The notes under the pieces are model-generated. The model worked only from the letters and a program-made list of their open reading frames with translations, did no database searches and was not told the origin of the DNA. 64,000 nt of DNA from Rhea pennata (lineage: Eukaryota > Chordata > Aves > Rheiformes > Rheidae), in assembly GCF_028389875.1 (NCBI RefSeq), contig NC_084668.1, positions 21,815,493-21,879,492 on the forward strand, written 5' to 3'. Positions 39,601-44,603 of the stretch are shown here, piece by piece (position 1 is the stretch's first letter; each line of letters opens with the position of its first letter). Made by a program: the position numbers and the translations under genes.

Positions 39601-40004
39601 GGACATATTTTTCCCAGCAAAGGTCCCTTAATTTTACTCCAAAGTGATGAGTAAAAACCTAAAAATACTGTGAATAGGTAGGCTCAGTAAAGATTGCCCT
39701 CTAGCAGGGATTTTTCTACATAGTGTTTACAGAAATGTTGTTTTGCAAACAGTATATCCATAACTTTGCAGAGTAGCAGCAGGTACCACATAACCATGTA
39801 TTTATTCCACAAGCTATTTGTTTTGTATTGGTTCCACTTTAGCCACTCACTACCTATTTTACATTTTACAAAATTAGAAACTGTCTGAAGAATAAACTTA
39901 CATTTACCATCTGAGCCAAAAGCATCGTTATCCTCTCCCAATCTCTTGATGCTGCACAGAATAACTGGGTCAGACATGATGATTAGTTCCTTAAATCAGA
40001 AGTC
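1..40004 (-). CDS. ABCB11: ABCB11 gene span, bile salt export pump (spliced, 3' part outside window)
   Basis: ATP-binding cassette exporter of subfamily B that pumps conjugated bile salts from hepatocytes into bile at the canalicular membrane. Twenty-four coding exons are placed on the minus strand; each has AG/GT boundaries and compatible phase, giving about 1053 uninterrupted residues out of the family's usual ~1320. Order: N-terminal tail (1-63), TMD1 (about 64-395), NBD1 (about 414-660), linker (about 661-770), TMD2 (from about 771), ending as TM12 begins. NBD2 and the stop are beyond position 1. Close residue identity to mammalian ABCB11, rather than ABCB1 or ABCB4, is seen along the whole length, including the Met-containing Walker B of NBD1. 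Intron lengths vary from about 94 nt to over 5 kb. The neighbour DHRS9 supports the assignment. No frameshift or internal stop was found. Confidence 0.96.
16..119 (-). other. ABCB11: GC-rich 104-nt ABCB11 intron
   Basis: Donor GTAAGA (complement of 114-119) and acceptor CTGCAG bound a 104-nt intron. By hand count 72 of 104 bases are G or C, with 11 CpG dinucleotides. All other ABCB11 introns here are AT-rich, including the similarly short ones at 32793-32886, 5028-5127 and 17828-17945. Confidence 0.8.
120..361 (-). CDS. ABCB11: ABCB11 coding exon 23 (TMD2, coupling helix to TM11)
   Basis: Residues about 969-1049, phase 0 in and phase 2 out. Contains the [11 protein letters not shown] motif typical of the long cytoplasmic helix of ABCB TMD2, then TM11 (about 1009-1033) ending S-A-S-Y-R-Y-G-G. 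Acceptor is TTCCTTCAG and donor AG|GTAAGA. Length 242 nt. Confidence 0.95.
362..3317 (-). other. ABCB11 intron, purine-rich block near 2190-2600
   Basis: A 2.96-kb intron, mostly AT-rich. Around 2190-2600 the plus strand becomes purine- and G-rich, with a nine-G run near 2236-2244 and many GAG/AGG motifs. No exon, RNA gene or recognisable transposon was seen. Confidence 0.6.
3318..3521 (-). CDS. ABCB11: ABCB11 coding exon 22 (TM9-TM10)
   Basis: Residues about 901-968 (204 nt, phase 0/0). Reads [15 protein letters not shown] and then two hydrophobic segments around [15 protein letters not shown], ending M-L-T-G-F-A-S-Q-D. This matches TM9/TM10 of ABCB11. Acceptor TTTTAAG, donor GTAACA. Confidence 0.95.
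3581..3620. repeat. A(40) homopolymer
   Basis: Forty consecutive A on the plus strand (T40 in the ABCB11 sense direction), about 60 nt upstream of the exon 22 acceptor. It may be a retroposon tail or plain slippage; no element body is recognised beside it. Confidence 0.95.
3621..4865 (-). other. Remainder of ABCB11 intron 21, nothing recognised
   Basis: AT-rich intronic sequence between exons 21 and 22. No exon, RNA gene or interspersed repeat was recognised. Confidence 0.6.
4866..5027 (-). CDS. ABCB11: ABCB11 coding exon 21 (TMD2 cytoplasmic loop)
   Basis: Residues about 847-900 (162 nt, phase 0/0). Contains [13 protein letters not shown], then [23 protein letters not shown], the hallmark coupling-helix region of ABCB full transporters. 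Acceptor CACTCCAG, donor GTAAGA. Confidence 0.97.
5128..5232 (-). CDS. ABCB11: ABCB11 coding exon 20 (TM8)
   Basis: Residues about 812-846 (105 nt, phase 0/0). Begins [10 protein letters not shown] and continues into TM8 (about 825-846, [10 protein letters not shown]). Acceptor TTCCAAAG, donor GTAATA. Separated from exon 21 by only 100 nt. Confidence 0.95.
6176..6200. repeat. (GTTTTT)n simple repeat
   Basis: Repeated GTTTTT units, read directly. Confidence 0.9.
8643..8662. repeat. 10-bp perfect tandem duplication
   Basis: CTGAGCTGAA occurs twice, head to tail. Confidence 0.9.
10642..10806 (-). CDS. ABCB11: ABCB11 coding exon 19 (linker end and TM7)
   Basis: Residues about 757-811 (165 nt, phase 0/0). 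Begins E-S-V-V-V-D-E-D-D, an acidic linker, then P-V-P-F-A-R-I-L-K before TM7 (about 783-806, containing G-S-L-G-A-A-V-N-G and L-F-S-Q-I-L-G). Acceptor TTTTTAG, donor GTATGT. Confidence 0.96.
10807..12331 (-). other. ABCB11 intron, nothing recognised
   Basis: 1.5-kb AT-rich intron between exons 18 and 19. No repeat or RNA gene was recognised. Confidence 0.55.
12332..12467 (-). CDS. ABCB11: ABCB11 coding exon 18 (inter-domain linker)
   Basis: Residues about 711-756 (136 nt, phase 2 in, 0 out). Begins [13 protein letters not shown], matching the basic, Ser-rich linker of mammalian ABCB11, and ends with a divergent acidic/Ser stretch. R-x-R-S-x-S resembles a basophilic kinase site (inference). 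The donor GTCAGG is chosen over a GTGTAA five bases further because only the first keeps phase with exon 19. Confidence 0.92.
12468..13369 (-). other. ABCB11 intron, nothing recognised
   Basis: 0.9-kb intron between exons 17 and 18 without recognisable features. Confidence 0.55.
13370..13448 (-). CDS. ABCB11: ABCB11 coding exon 17 (linker)
   Basis: Residues about 685-711 (79 nt, phase 1 in, 2 out). The variable start T-A-E-N-N-L-L-E is followed by [12 protein letters not shown], which matches the mammalian T-F-S-R-G-S-Y-Q-D-S-L-R. Acceptor TTTTACAG, donor CG|GTAAGT. Confidence 0.93.
13449..14164 (-). other. ABCB11 intron, nothing recognised
   Basis: 0.7-kb intron between exons 16 and 17; a short AT-rich stretch near 14130-14147 only. 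Confidence 0.55.
14165..14366 (-). CDS. ABCB11: ABCB11 coding exon 16 (NBD1 H-loop)
   Basis: Residues about 618-685 (202 nt, phase 0 in, 1 out). Carries the H-loop (I-S-I-A-H-R-L-S-T, His about 629), then [11 protein letters not shown] and E-R-G-T-H-E-E-L-L, which close NBD1. The segment is unusually CpG-dense for this gene (about 11 by eye). Acceptor CTGTCAG, donor GTAAGT. Confidence 0.96.
14367..15723 (-). other. ABCB11 intron, nothing recognised
   Basis: 1.36-kb intron between exons 15 and 16; no repeat or RNA gene recognised. Confidence 0.55.
15724..15894 (-). CDS. ABCB11: ABCB11 coding exon 15 (NBD1 signature and Walker B)
   Basis: Residues about 561-617 (171 nt, phase 0/0). ABC signature M-S-G-G-Q at about 573-577; Walker B I-L-L-L-D-M at about 593-598; D-loop S-A-L-D at about 601-604. 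Walker B ends in Met rather than the catalytic Glu, which is the known degenerate first nucleotide site of BSEP. The donor GTTTGC is weak. Confidence 0.97.
15895..16269 (-). other. ABCB11 short intron
   Basis: 375-nt intron between exons 14 and 15 with two A-runs; nothing else recognised. Confidence 0.6.
16270..16473 (-). CDS. ABCB11: ABCB11 coding exon 14 (NBD1 Q-loop)
   Basis: Residues about 493-560 (204 nt, phase 0/0). Contains [14 protein letters not shown], the Q-loop region [10 protein letters not shown] (Gln about 516) and A-E-N-I-R-Y-G-R. Near identical to mammalian ABCB11. Donor CAG|GTATGC. Confidence 0.97.
16474..17701 (-). other. ABCB11 intron with AAAAC/GTTTT tracts
   Basis: 1.2-kb intron between exons 13 and 14. 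An (AAAAC)n tract lies at about 16498-16517 and its complement-type (TTTTG)n tract at about 16779-16797, roughly 260 nt apart in inverted orientation. No gene was recognised. Confidence 0.6.
17702..17827 (-). CDS. ABCB11: ABCB11 coding exon 13 (NBD1 Walker A)
   Basis: Residues about 451-492 (126 nt, phase 0/0). Walker [10 protein letters not shown] at about 469-477, followed by [10 protein letters not shown]. Mammalian ABCB11 has G-P-S-G-A-G-K-S-T; Pro to Ala/Ser variation here is common in ABC proteins. Acceptor TTTAATCCAG, donor GTGAGT. Confidence 0.97.
17946..18056 (-). CDS. ABCB11: ABCB11 coding exon 12 (NBD1 A-loop)
   Basis: Residues about 414-450 (111 nt, phase 0/0). Reads [11 protein letters not shown], then [16 protein letters not shown], the adenine-stacking A-loop Tyr region. 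Acceptor CCCTAG, donor AAG|GTAATT. The intron to exon 13 is 118 nt. Confidence 0.97.
18057..20107 (-). other. ABCB11 intron, nothing recognised
   Basis: 2.05-kb AT-rich intron between exons 11 and 12; no repeat, RNA gene or extra exon recognised. Confidence 0.55.
20108..20221 (-). CDS. ABCB11: ABCB11 coding exon 11 (TM6 to NBD1 junction)
   Basis: Residues about 376-413 (114 nt, phase 0/0). Hydrophobic [13 protein letters not shown], then [21 protein letters not shown], as in ABCB11 TM6 and the elbow into NBD1. Acceptor TTTTTTCAG, donor GTAAGT. Confidence 0.96.
21562..21572. repeat. C(11) homopolymer
   Basis: Eleven consecutive C read directly. Confidence 0.9.
21899..21919. repeat. T(21) homopolymer
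   Basis: Twenty-one consecutive T read directly. Confidence 0.9.
21991..22054. repeat. Imperfect tandem duplication, 35-bp period
   Basis: The motif beginning GTCACCTGGAGAACTGGGTG recurs 35 bp downstream as GTCATCTGGAGAGCTGGGTG, both ending AAATTTG. Three substitutions separate the copies. Confidence 0.9.
22514..22688 (-). CDS. ABCB11: ABCB11 coding exon 10 (TM5)
   Basis: Residues about 317-375 (175 nt, phase 2 in, 0 out). [13 protein letters not shown] leads into TM5 (about 335-357) with [10 protein letters not shown], then E-Y-S-P-G-T-L-L-Q. Acceptor TTTCTACAG, donor CAG|GTACTC. Confidence 0.96.
22689..24158 (-). other. ABCB11 intron, nothing recognised
   Basis: 1.47-kb AT-rich intron between exons 9 and 10 without recognisable elements. 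Confidence 0.55.
24159..24283 (-). CDS. ABCB11: ABCB11 coding exon 9 (TMD1 coupling helix 2)
   Basis: Residues about 276-317 (125 nt, phase 0 in, 2 out). Contains [26 protein letters not shown], the most conserved cytoplasmic helix of ABCB half one. Acceptor TTTTGTAG, donor AG|GTTTGT. Confidence 0.97.
24284..25853 (-). other. ABCB11 intron, pyrimidine-rich in sense direction
   Basis: 1.57-kb intron between exons 8 and 9. Around 24820-25400 the plus strand is strongly purine-rich, so the sense strand is pyrimidine-rich. This creates overlapping open frames of 89-103 codons that are compositional, not genes. Confidence 0.6.
25854..26025 (-). CDS. ABCB11: ABCB11 coding exon 8 (TM3-TM4)
   Basis: Residues about 218-275 (172 nt, phase 2 in, 0 out). 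[14 protein letters not shown], then TM3 (about 230-250) and TM4 (about 256-274) with [15 protein letters not shown]. Acceptor TTTTCCAG, donor GTAAGT. A (CA)n run lies just upstream at 26036-26048. Confidence 0.97.
26026..27643 (-). other. ABCB11 intron with (CA)n
   Basis: 1.6-kb intron between exons 7 and 8. A short (CA)n tract at 26036-26048 sits beside the acceptor of exon 8; a direct repeat of GCTCAGGAGTG occurs near 27509-27530. No gene was recognised. Confidence 0.55.
27644..27777 (-). CDS. ABCB11: ABCB11 coding exon 7 (TMD1, coupling helix 1)
   Basis: Residues about 174-218 (134 nt, phase 0 in, 2 out). Reads [16 protein letters not shown], then [18 protein letters not shown], essentially the mammalian sequence. 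Acceptor CCAAAACAG, donor GTAAGT. Confidence 0.97.
27778..28859 (-). other. ABCB11 intron with a short perfect palindrome
   Basis: 1.08-kb intron between exons 6 and 7. It contains the 9+1+9 palindrome at 28071-28089 (arms ATCCCTATA / TATAGGGAT). Nothing else was recognised. Confidence 0.6.
28071..28089. repeat. Perfect 9-bp inverted repeat
   Basis: Arms ATCCCTATA and TATAGGGAT around a single A, read directly. Confidence 0.9.
28860..28947 (-). CDS. ABCB11: ABCB11 coding exon 6 (TM2)
   Basis: Residues about 144-173 (88 nt, phase 2 in, 0 out). [11 protein letters not shown], then TM2 [19 protein letters not shown]. Acceptor CTTCCCCCAG. The donor GTCAGT is non-optimal but is the only one that keeps frame with exon 7. 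Confidence 0.95.
28948..30414 (-). other. ABCB11 intron, nothing recognised
   Basis: 1.47-kb intron between exons 5 and 6; A-runs beside the exon 6 acceptor only. Confidence 0.55.
30415..30656 (-). CDS. ABCB11: ABCB11 coding exon 5 (TM1 and first extracellular loop)
   Basis: Residues about 64-144 (242 nt, phase 0 in, 2 out). [10 protein letters not shown] leads into TM1 ([13 protein letters not shown]), then the first extracellular loop with [10 protein letters not shown] and K-R-C-G. Three N-glycosylation sequons (N-N-T, N-S-T, N-E-S) fall in this loop, as in the glycosylated loop of mammalian BSEP. Acceptor CTCTTTAG, donor GG|GTAAGT. Confidence 0.97.
30657..32743 (-). other. ABCB11 intron with (AAAAC)n
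   Basis: 2.1-kb intron between exons 4 and 5. It holds an (AAAAC)n tract at about 32402-32430 and A-runs; no gene was recognised. Confidence 0.6.
32744..32792 (-). CDS. ABCB11: ABCB11 coding exon 4 (end of N-terminal tail)
   Basis: Residues about 47-63 (49 nt, phase 2 in, 0 out). Reads [17 protein letters not shown], matching the mammalian D-E-K-K-G-D-G-V-R-V-G-F-F-Q-L. Acceptor TCTTAAAG, donor CTG|GTAATG. Confidence 0.93.
32887..32934 (-). CDS. ABCB11: ABCB11 coding exon 3 (N-terminal tail microexon)
   Basis: Residues about 31-47 (48 nt, phase 2/2, so skipping it would keep the frame). Translates [15 protein letters not shown], ending in a basic cluster. There is no obvious mammalian counterpart at this length. 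Supported by flanking AG and GTGAGT and by phase; it is only 94 nt from exon 4. Confidence 0.75.
32935..34418 (-). other. ABCB11 intron, nothing recognised
   Basis: 1.48-kb intron between exons 2 and 3; no element recognised. Confidence 0.5.
34419..34440 (-). CDS. ABCB11: ABCB11 coding exon 2 (22-nt microexon)
   Basis: Residues about 24-31 (22 nt, phase 1 in, 2 out), reading D-N-A-F-K-K-P. Acceptor TTCCTAACAG and donor GA|GTAAGT are both good, and its phases are exactly those needed to join exon 1 to exon 3. It is very short, so the call leans on the splice signals. Confidence 0.75.
38754..38783. repeat. (AAAAC)n simple repeat
   Basis: Four to five AAAAC units in a row. Confidence 0.9.
39388..39411. 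repeat. A(24) homopolymer
   Basis: Twenty-four consecutive A, then GGAAAAGAAAA-type purine sequence. Confidence 0.9.
39908..40004 (-). CDS. ABCB11: ABCB11 coding exon 1 (start codon and 27 nt of 5' UTR)
   Basis: The ATG is the complement of 39975-39977; 70 coding nt give [18 protein letters not shown], matching mammalian M-S-D-S-V-I-L-R-S-I-K-K-F-G-E-E-N-D. Donor G|GTAAAT (phase 1). Upstream, 27 nt of 5' UTR follow a TTGTCTTCAG acceptor, so a non-coding exon lies further right, as in mammals. Confidence 0.95.
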
Positions 40005-41233
40005 CTGAAGACAAAAAAGAAAAAGTATCAGTACAATTTTGTCTTTGAGCATACAACAGTATTTGCATCAAGCTCATGCTCCCTCAGTTTTACCCTCCTT
40101 TAAACTACAGAGAAGAAAGGTATCTCAGAGAAGCATGTATGACCCTCTCCAACTAAAGTGCAAGTCCTTAACAAGACTTACATATCTCATAACTCAAGTG
40201 AGGCCTGCCTGGCAGGCATTTGTGGCTATGTAACTGTAGCCTACTACAAACAATGCTGGCTCTATTAACAGCCATATTAAAACCAACTATTGCTTGCAAG
40301 CTAGTCTGATGCCTAACCTAGCCCTTCTTCTCTTTTTTTAATCATCTTCTCTTGCATCTCATGTATACAGCTTTGCCACATAAGTCACTGAATCATCAAT
40401 AAATTGGGCTGCAAAGACTATCAGAAGCCACTCTTAATTCTAAATGTCCAAGACAGAATTCAATTATTCCTGTTTAATTTTGGCCAATGTTCATCAAAGG
40501 TGCCCGAGGACAGATACTCCATAACTCCCTGAGGAATTCTGATGCTTCACTATTCTGATTGCTAAGATAAGTTTTTCTTAAGGTCTAACCCAAATCTCAT
40601 GTGTCATAATTTCAGCCCATTACATCTTGTGCAATCCATCACAGATATAGCAATAAGAATTCCCTTCACTTTGCAATATGCTGTATTTCTTTGAAGAATA
40701 CTAGAAGGGCTCCCTCTCTTTAGATGAGCAAACCAATTCATTCAATCTTCCCTTGCGGGTTGTATTTCCCAAATCTCTGTGAAACTGCTCTCCTCTGGCT
40801 TCTGTGATATCTTTTGGGAAGTGATGAGCATAGCAGCATTGCAACTTCAATCTTACCAATGCTGAGCAAAACAGAAGGATTATTTCACATGTCTCACAGG
40901 TTATATTCCTGTTTTTTATACAAACCGTCATTACCAATATTTCTAGACAACACAAGAAGCAAGGCAAACTTCTGCAGAACTTAACACATACTTTCATTCT
41001 GACATTGATTCATTGATCGCTATTCTATGGATGTATCCTTTCTTGCTTAAAAGACTGATGAGCTGAGAAGATTTGTTAATCCACTAGCCAGTAAATTCTG
41101 ACACTCTTACTTGAGGAGAGAATTTGGGTCACAGAATGTAAGTGGGTAACGCTGAATCACACCTACATCAGCAAAAAGTCTGGCCAGGACTATGACAGTC
41201 TTTTATAATGTAAAATTATACATTTTTTTTTTA

Positions 41234-41261
41234 ATTCACGCTCACATGTGTGAGTGTGAAT
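41234..41261. repeat. 28-bp near-palindrome
   Basis: ATTCACGCTCACAT is followed directly by GTGTGAGTGTGAAT; 12 of 14 positions pair. Confidence 0.9.
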
Positions 41262-42911
41262 CGGTGGAATCATAATTTTTCCATTTACTCAGGCAGAATA
41301 CAAACAAGCCAAACAAGGCTATGACATTCTTTTGGTTAAAGTGTCTCTACGACATAGAGCTTCCCAAAGAGCTTTCTCTCTGCTGTCCAGATAACAAAGA
41401 AAACAAGCATCACCAGATTCTGACTAAAAAAAAAGGAAAGCATTGTACAAACCTCTGTTTCACATGGGACCTGATCTGCAGGTCATTAAATTCTACTTCA
41501 GCTGGAAATATATGGAAGAGGATTTCACAGGGGCCTTCTTTTCAGATGAGATTATTCAGCTTACATTTAAGCCATGAGCACAAAAATGTAGCGTCCCCAA
41601 AAGAGTAAGCATTACACTGTAAGTCACCTGCACTTGTGACTCTGCTTTTCATTAGAAGAAAAAAAAAATATTCACTCACTTCTTCAGGGAAAACACAAAG
41701 TTTGTTCTGTTATCTCCCTCCTGCCTTTTGCTGTGGCTGATTAGCTAAAGTAGTCTGAACCAGAAGATCTCAAAAATATGTTTGTTCAGATCACCCTAAA
41801 GTTCCAGAATTGTTTTTTTTAATAAAATTTCTCAGTATGCTCACTTTTGACAGTTTTGTCATTGAATATATTATTGAGGTTTCTTTTGGGGGGCAGGTGG
41901 AGGGATTTGCTTTAAATTAATCTTCCTGTGACATTTCTAAAATGTGTCAATTCAGTTGCAAGGTTGGAGTAAGAGATCAGAAAGCACAAGCTCTTTTTAC
42001 AAAATCTGAAAAGTTTGATAGTAATGAGAGACAATGGAACCCTTCAGAGTGAAGTATTTTTAAGGAAATTAAATATAAATATGCAGATAGCCTAAGGCTT
42101 GCCAATTTTTTTTAATTATTATTATTTTTAACTCTAAGCAGTTTGAGCAGTTTTAAGGAGGACAGAGTTTTAAAAAAGGTATGAATAAATTTCTAAGAAA
42201 GCCATCAGTGTGATAAAAATAATAAGAGCACAGTATTTTGCTCTTTAATAAGGCCTTCCAGATTTTTGGTTCATATTGGTAAGACATTGTTTGCTGAATT
42301 AGTAACATCCAGAAGATAAAAACTGCAACTATATAGTCATGTTTTTTTCTGCAAAAGACAGGTAGTTCATCACAATGCTAATTTTACTAGCAACTTGTCC
42401 TTAAATATGAAGCCACCGTCTCCTTCTAGATCTGATATTGACTGCTTTGCATTGTTTACTACACATTAATGGAACTGTATAAAGAAAGCTGAGCTAAAAG
42501 AGAAACTGTCGATTTTACATTGAAATTACTGTAATTGTAAATATTACCTGGACCATGAAAACCTGTGTCCTGCTGGAGTAAAGATTCAATGTTAGTTCCT
42601 ATTCTGCTAATAAAATAAATCTACAGTAAGGGTGATATTTGCATGCATATTCCAGCAGCTTTAAAATACATAATAAAATCACAGCAATTACAAAGCTGAT
42701 TTAAAGTAAGTGATATAAATCTTTGAACCATACTACCGAATCTGGCTCCCAGGTGAAAAAGTGGTTAAAAAATAGGCAAATCAAAACAAAAGAATAAAAA
42801 CCCTACACAATCCATAAATTGATGAAGAAGGCAAAAGCAGAACAAAGCAAAAGCAAATTCACTCTCCTCTGCCTCATCATCTGTCAGCTATTCATTATTT
42901 AACTTCCTTAC

Positions 42912-42965
42912 CTTCATTAAGCAGTTCCTGCTGAGGAAGTCTCATTTCAGTGCTAGCTCTGACAG
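42912..42965 (-). promoter_or_regulatory. ABCB11: Candidate non-coding first exon of ABCB11 (weak)
   Basis: On the minus strand a strong donor AAG|GTAAGG ends here (complement of 42906-42914), about 2.9 kb upstream of the start-codon exon. A TTAAAATA motif lies near 42970. The right boundary is a guess. Other good minus-strand donors exist (about 40853 and 41105), so this is only one possibility. Confidence 0.2.
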
Positions 42966-43693
42966 TGTATTTTAACACTGAAATATATGAAATACATGAA
43001 ATATATTTCATAACTGATTTTCTCTGATACAGTTTTAAATAATAGAAAAAGTGAAAAAAGAGACAATGTACCGAGATTTTCCTTCTTTGTTTTGCTAGAT
43101 TTGGATAAAGAGTGTTGCTACTCTGAATAGAGCTAAATTTCCTGGTCTCACTTTTGATGATCTCACTTTACCAATAGCATTGTGAACGCCCTACATTTTT
43201 GAATGGAAACACATTTTTCTAAACTTTCTAAAGCTCAACACATCAAATGCTAGCCACACACTATCCTGTCCAGCAGATATATTTTATTAGCTGACTGAAA
43301 CAGAATGATATAGCAGACTAACATGCTATATTAGAATATTAAAATAGCATGTTCTCAGGGTTAATATGTTTATCTCAGGACCACTTATAATACCTTGCAG
43401 AATATTGACACTGATATATATGTTAGGAAAGATTTAGATAATAGAAATCAGAGATAGTAAGAAGTATTAGATCACCACATCTACCCCTGCATTGATACTA
43501 GCAACAGTGATTATACATCAGAAATGGCACTGAAGTGAAATTGCATTTTACTCTAGTTGATTAAGGTATGACTGTTAAACTTCTGATAAACAAAAATCTT
43601 TAAGGAACTCAAAATCCAGATTTAAAGAGGTAGTACTTAGAAAACATTAACAAAGGTATATACTCTATAGAAGGAAATAATTTTTGGACTTAG

Positions 43694-43727
43694 TCAAAAG
43701 CCCTTTGAAATCTTTAAGGGCTTTTGA
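43694..43727. repeat. Perfect 12-bp inverted repeat (hairpin)
   Basis: Arms TCAAAAGCCCTT (43694-43705) and AAGGGCTTTTGA (43716-43727) with a 10-nt loop. Confidence 0.92.
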
Positions 43728-44175
43728 TCAGATCTTTACATAATATTAAGGAAAAAGCAGTGAGAATTGGCTAAAGAAACATTAGTCTTCTTTTTTTAAA
43801 TCTAGGTTGCTCAGACATTAATAATAGCAGAAACATACTTTTCTACAAAACAGAGCCTGAATATCTTGTTCCTCAAATAGAACCATTCAAAAAACTAACT
43901 GTGCAGAGGCAATTCAGCATTTAGCCTAAAATATTTTGAAGGAAAAATTAAGGCATTTTTCAATTCAGGAAGTTTCATCAGTTAACTTTGAAACACTAAA
44001 CATGATATATCTGTTACTTACCCATGAATGTGAAAAACTATGTATCATAAAACAAATCACAAGGATCCAGTTCAATTAGTCAGTGATGCATCCAACCATT
44101 TCCCACCATGATTTTATTATTGTAACCCATTTGTCAGGACTGATCCTTTAAATTGGGCATTGGTTATTTGCACCT

Positions 44176-44188
44176 GGGTCAGTAACCA
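44176..44188. promoter_or_regulatory. Imperfect IR-1 nuclear-receptor motif
   Basis: GGGTCA-G-TAACCA: one exact AGGTCA-type half-site and a second with two mismatches, spaced by one base as in FXR/RXR elements. Mammalian ABCB11 is induced by bile acids through an IR-1 in its promoter. A chance match is possible in 10 kb. Confidence 0.2.
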
Positions 44189-44590
44189 TGCGGTCACAAC
44201 TGCTACAGTTCACTGACATCTAATGGAGAGTTTAAATTTGACTAATGTAATCTCACAATACAAAGTCAGGACACTTGGAAAGCAGTTACATGTGTGGAGA
44301 CCAAACTATTCCCTATAAATAAATAAATAAAATTGCACACAATAAATGTGTAGGAAGAGATTGTTATAGCACTTTATCAATTATCATATAGAATTACTTT
44401 ACTAGTAACACAGTGTACACTGCTGTCTCTGCAGTAAATACCAATTTCAGCCTTAATTTGTTCTATTTCAAATATTGTTGAATACCATGCAAATTGGTCC
44501 AATGTTAAATTCAGATTAAAAAGAAATAAATTCTCAAAGCTTTTGTTTCCTAACCCACAGGTTTTCCCTGTCCCCATGGCATCTAAAATT

Positions 44591-44603
44591 TAATCATTGA
44601 CCC
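44591..44603. promoter_or_regulatory. Second imperfect IR-1 motif
   Basis: TAATCA-T-TGACCC: the right half-site is good and the left has mismatches. Central T and spacing resemble the known FXR element of the mammalian gene. Weak. Confidence 0.18.

Larger units (their letters stand above)
34441..39907 (-). other. Large ABCB11 intron (5.5 kb)
   Basis: Between coding exons 1 and 2. It contains a purine-rich stretch about 36150-36900, an (AAAAC)n tract at about 38754-38783 and an A(24) run at 39388-39411 followed by AGGAAAAG units. No intronic gene was recognised. Confidence 0.6.

Noticed and set aside
44117-44135. AGGACTGATCCT as a possible FXR element
   Set aside because: The half-sites do not have IR-1 spacing.
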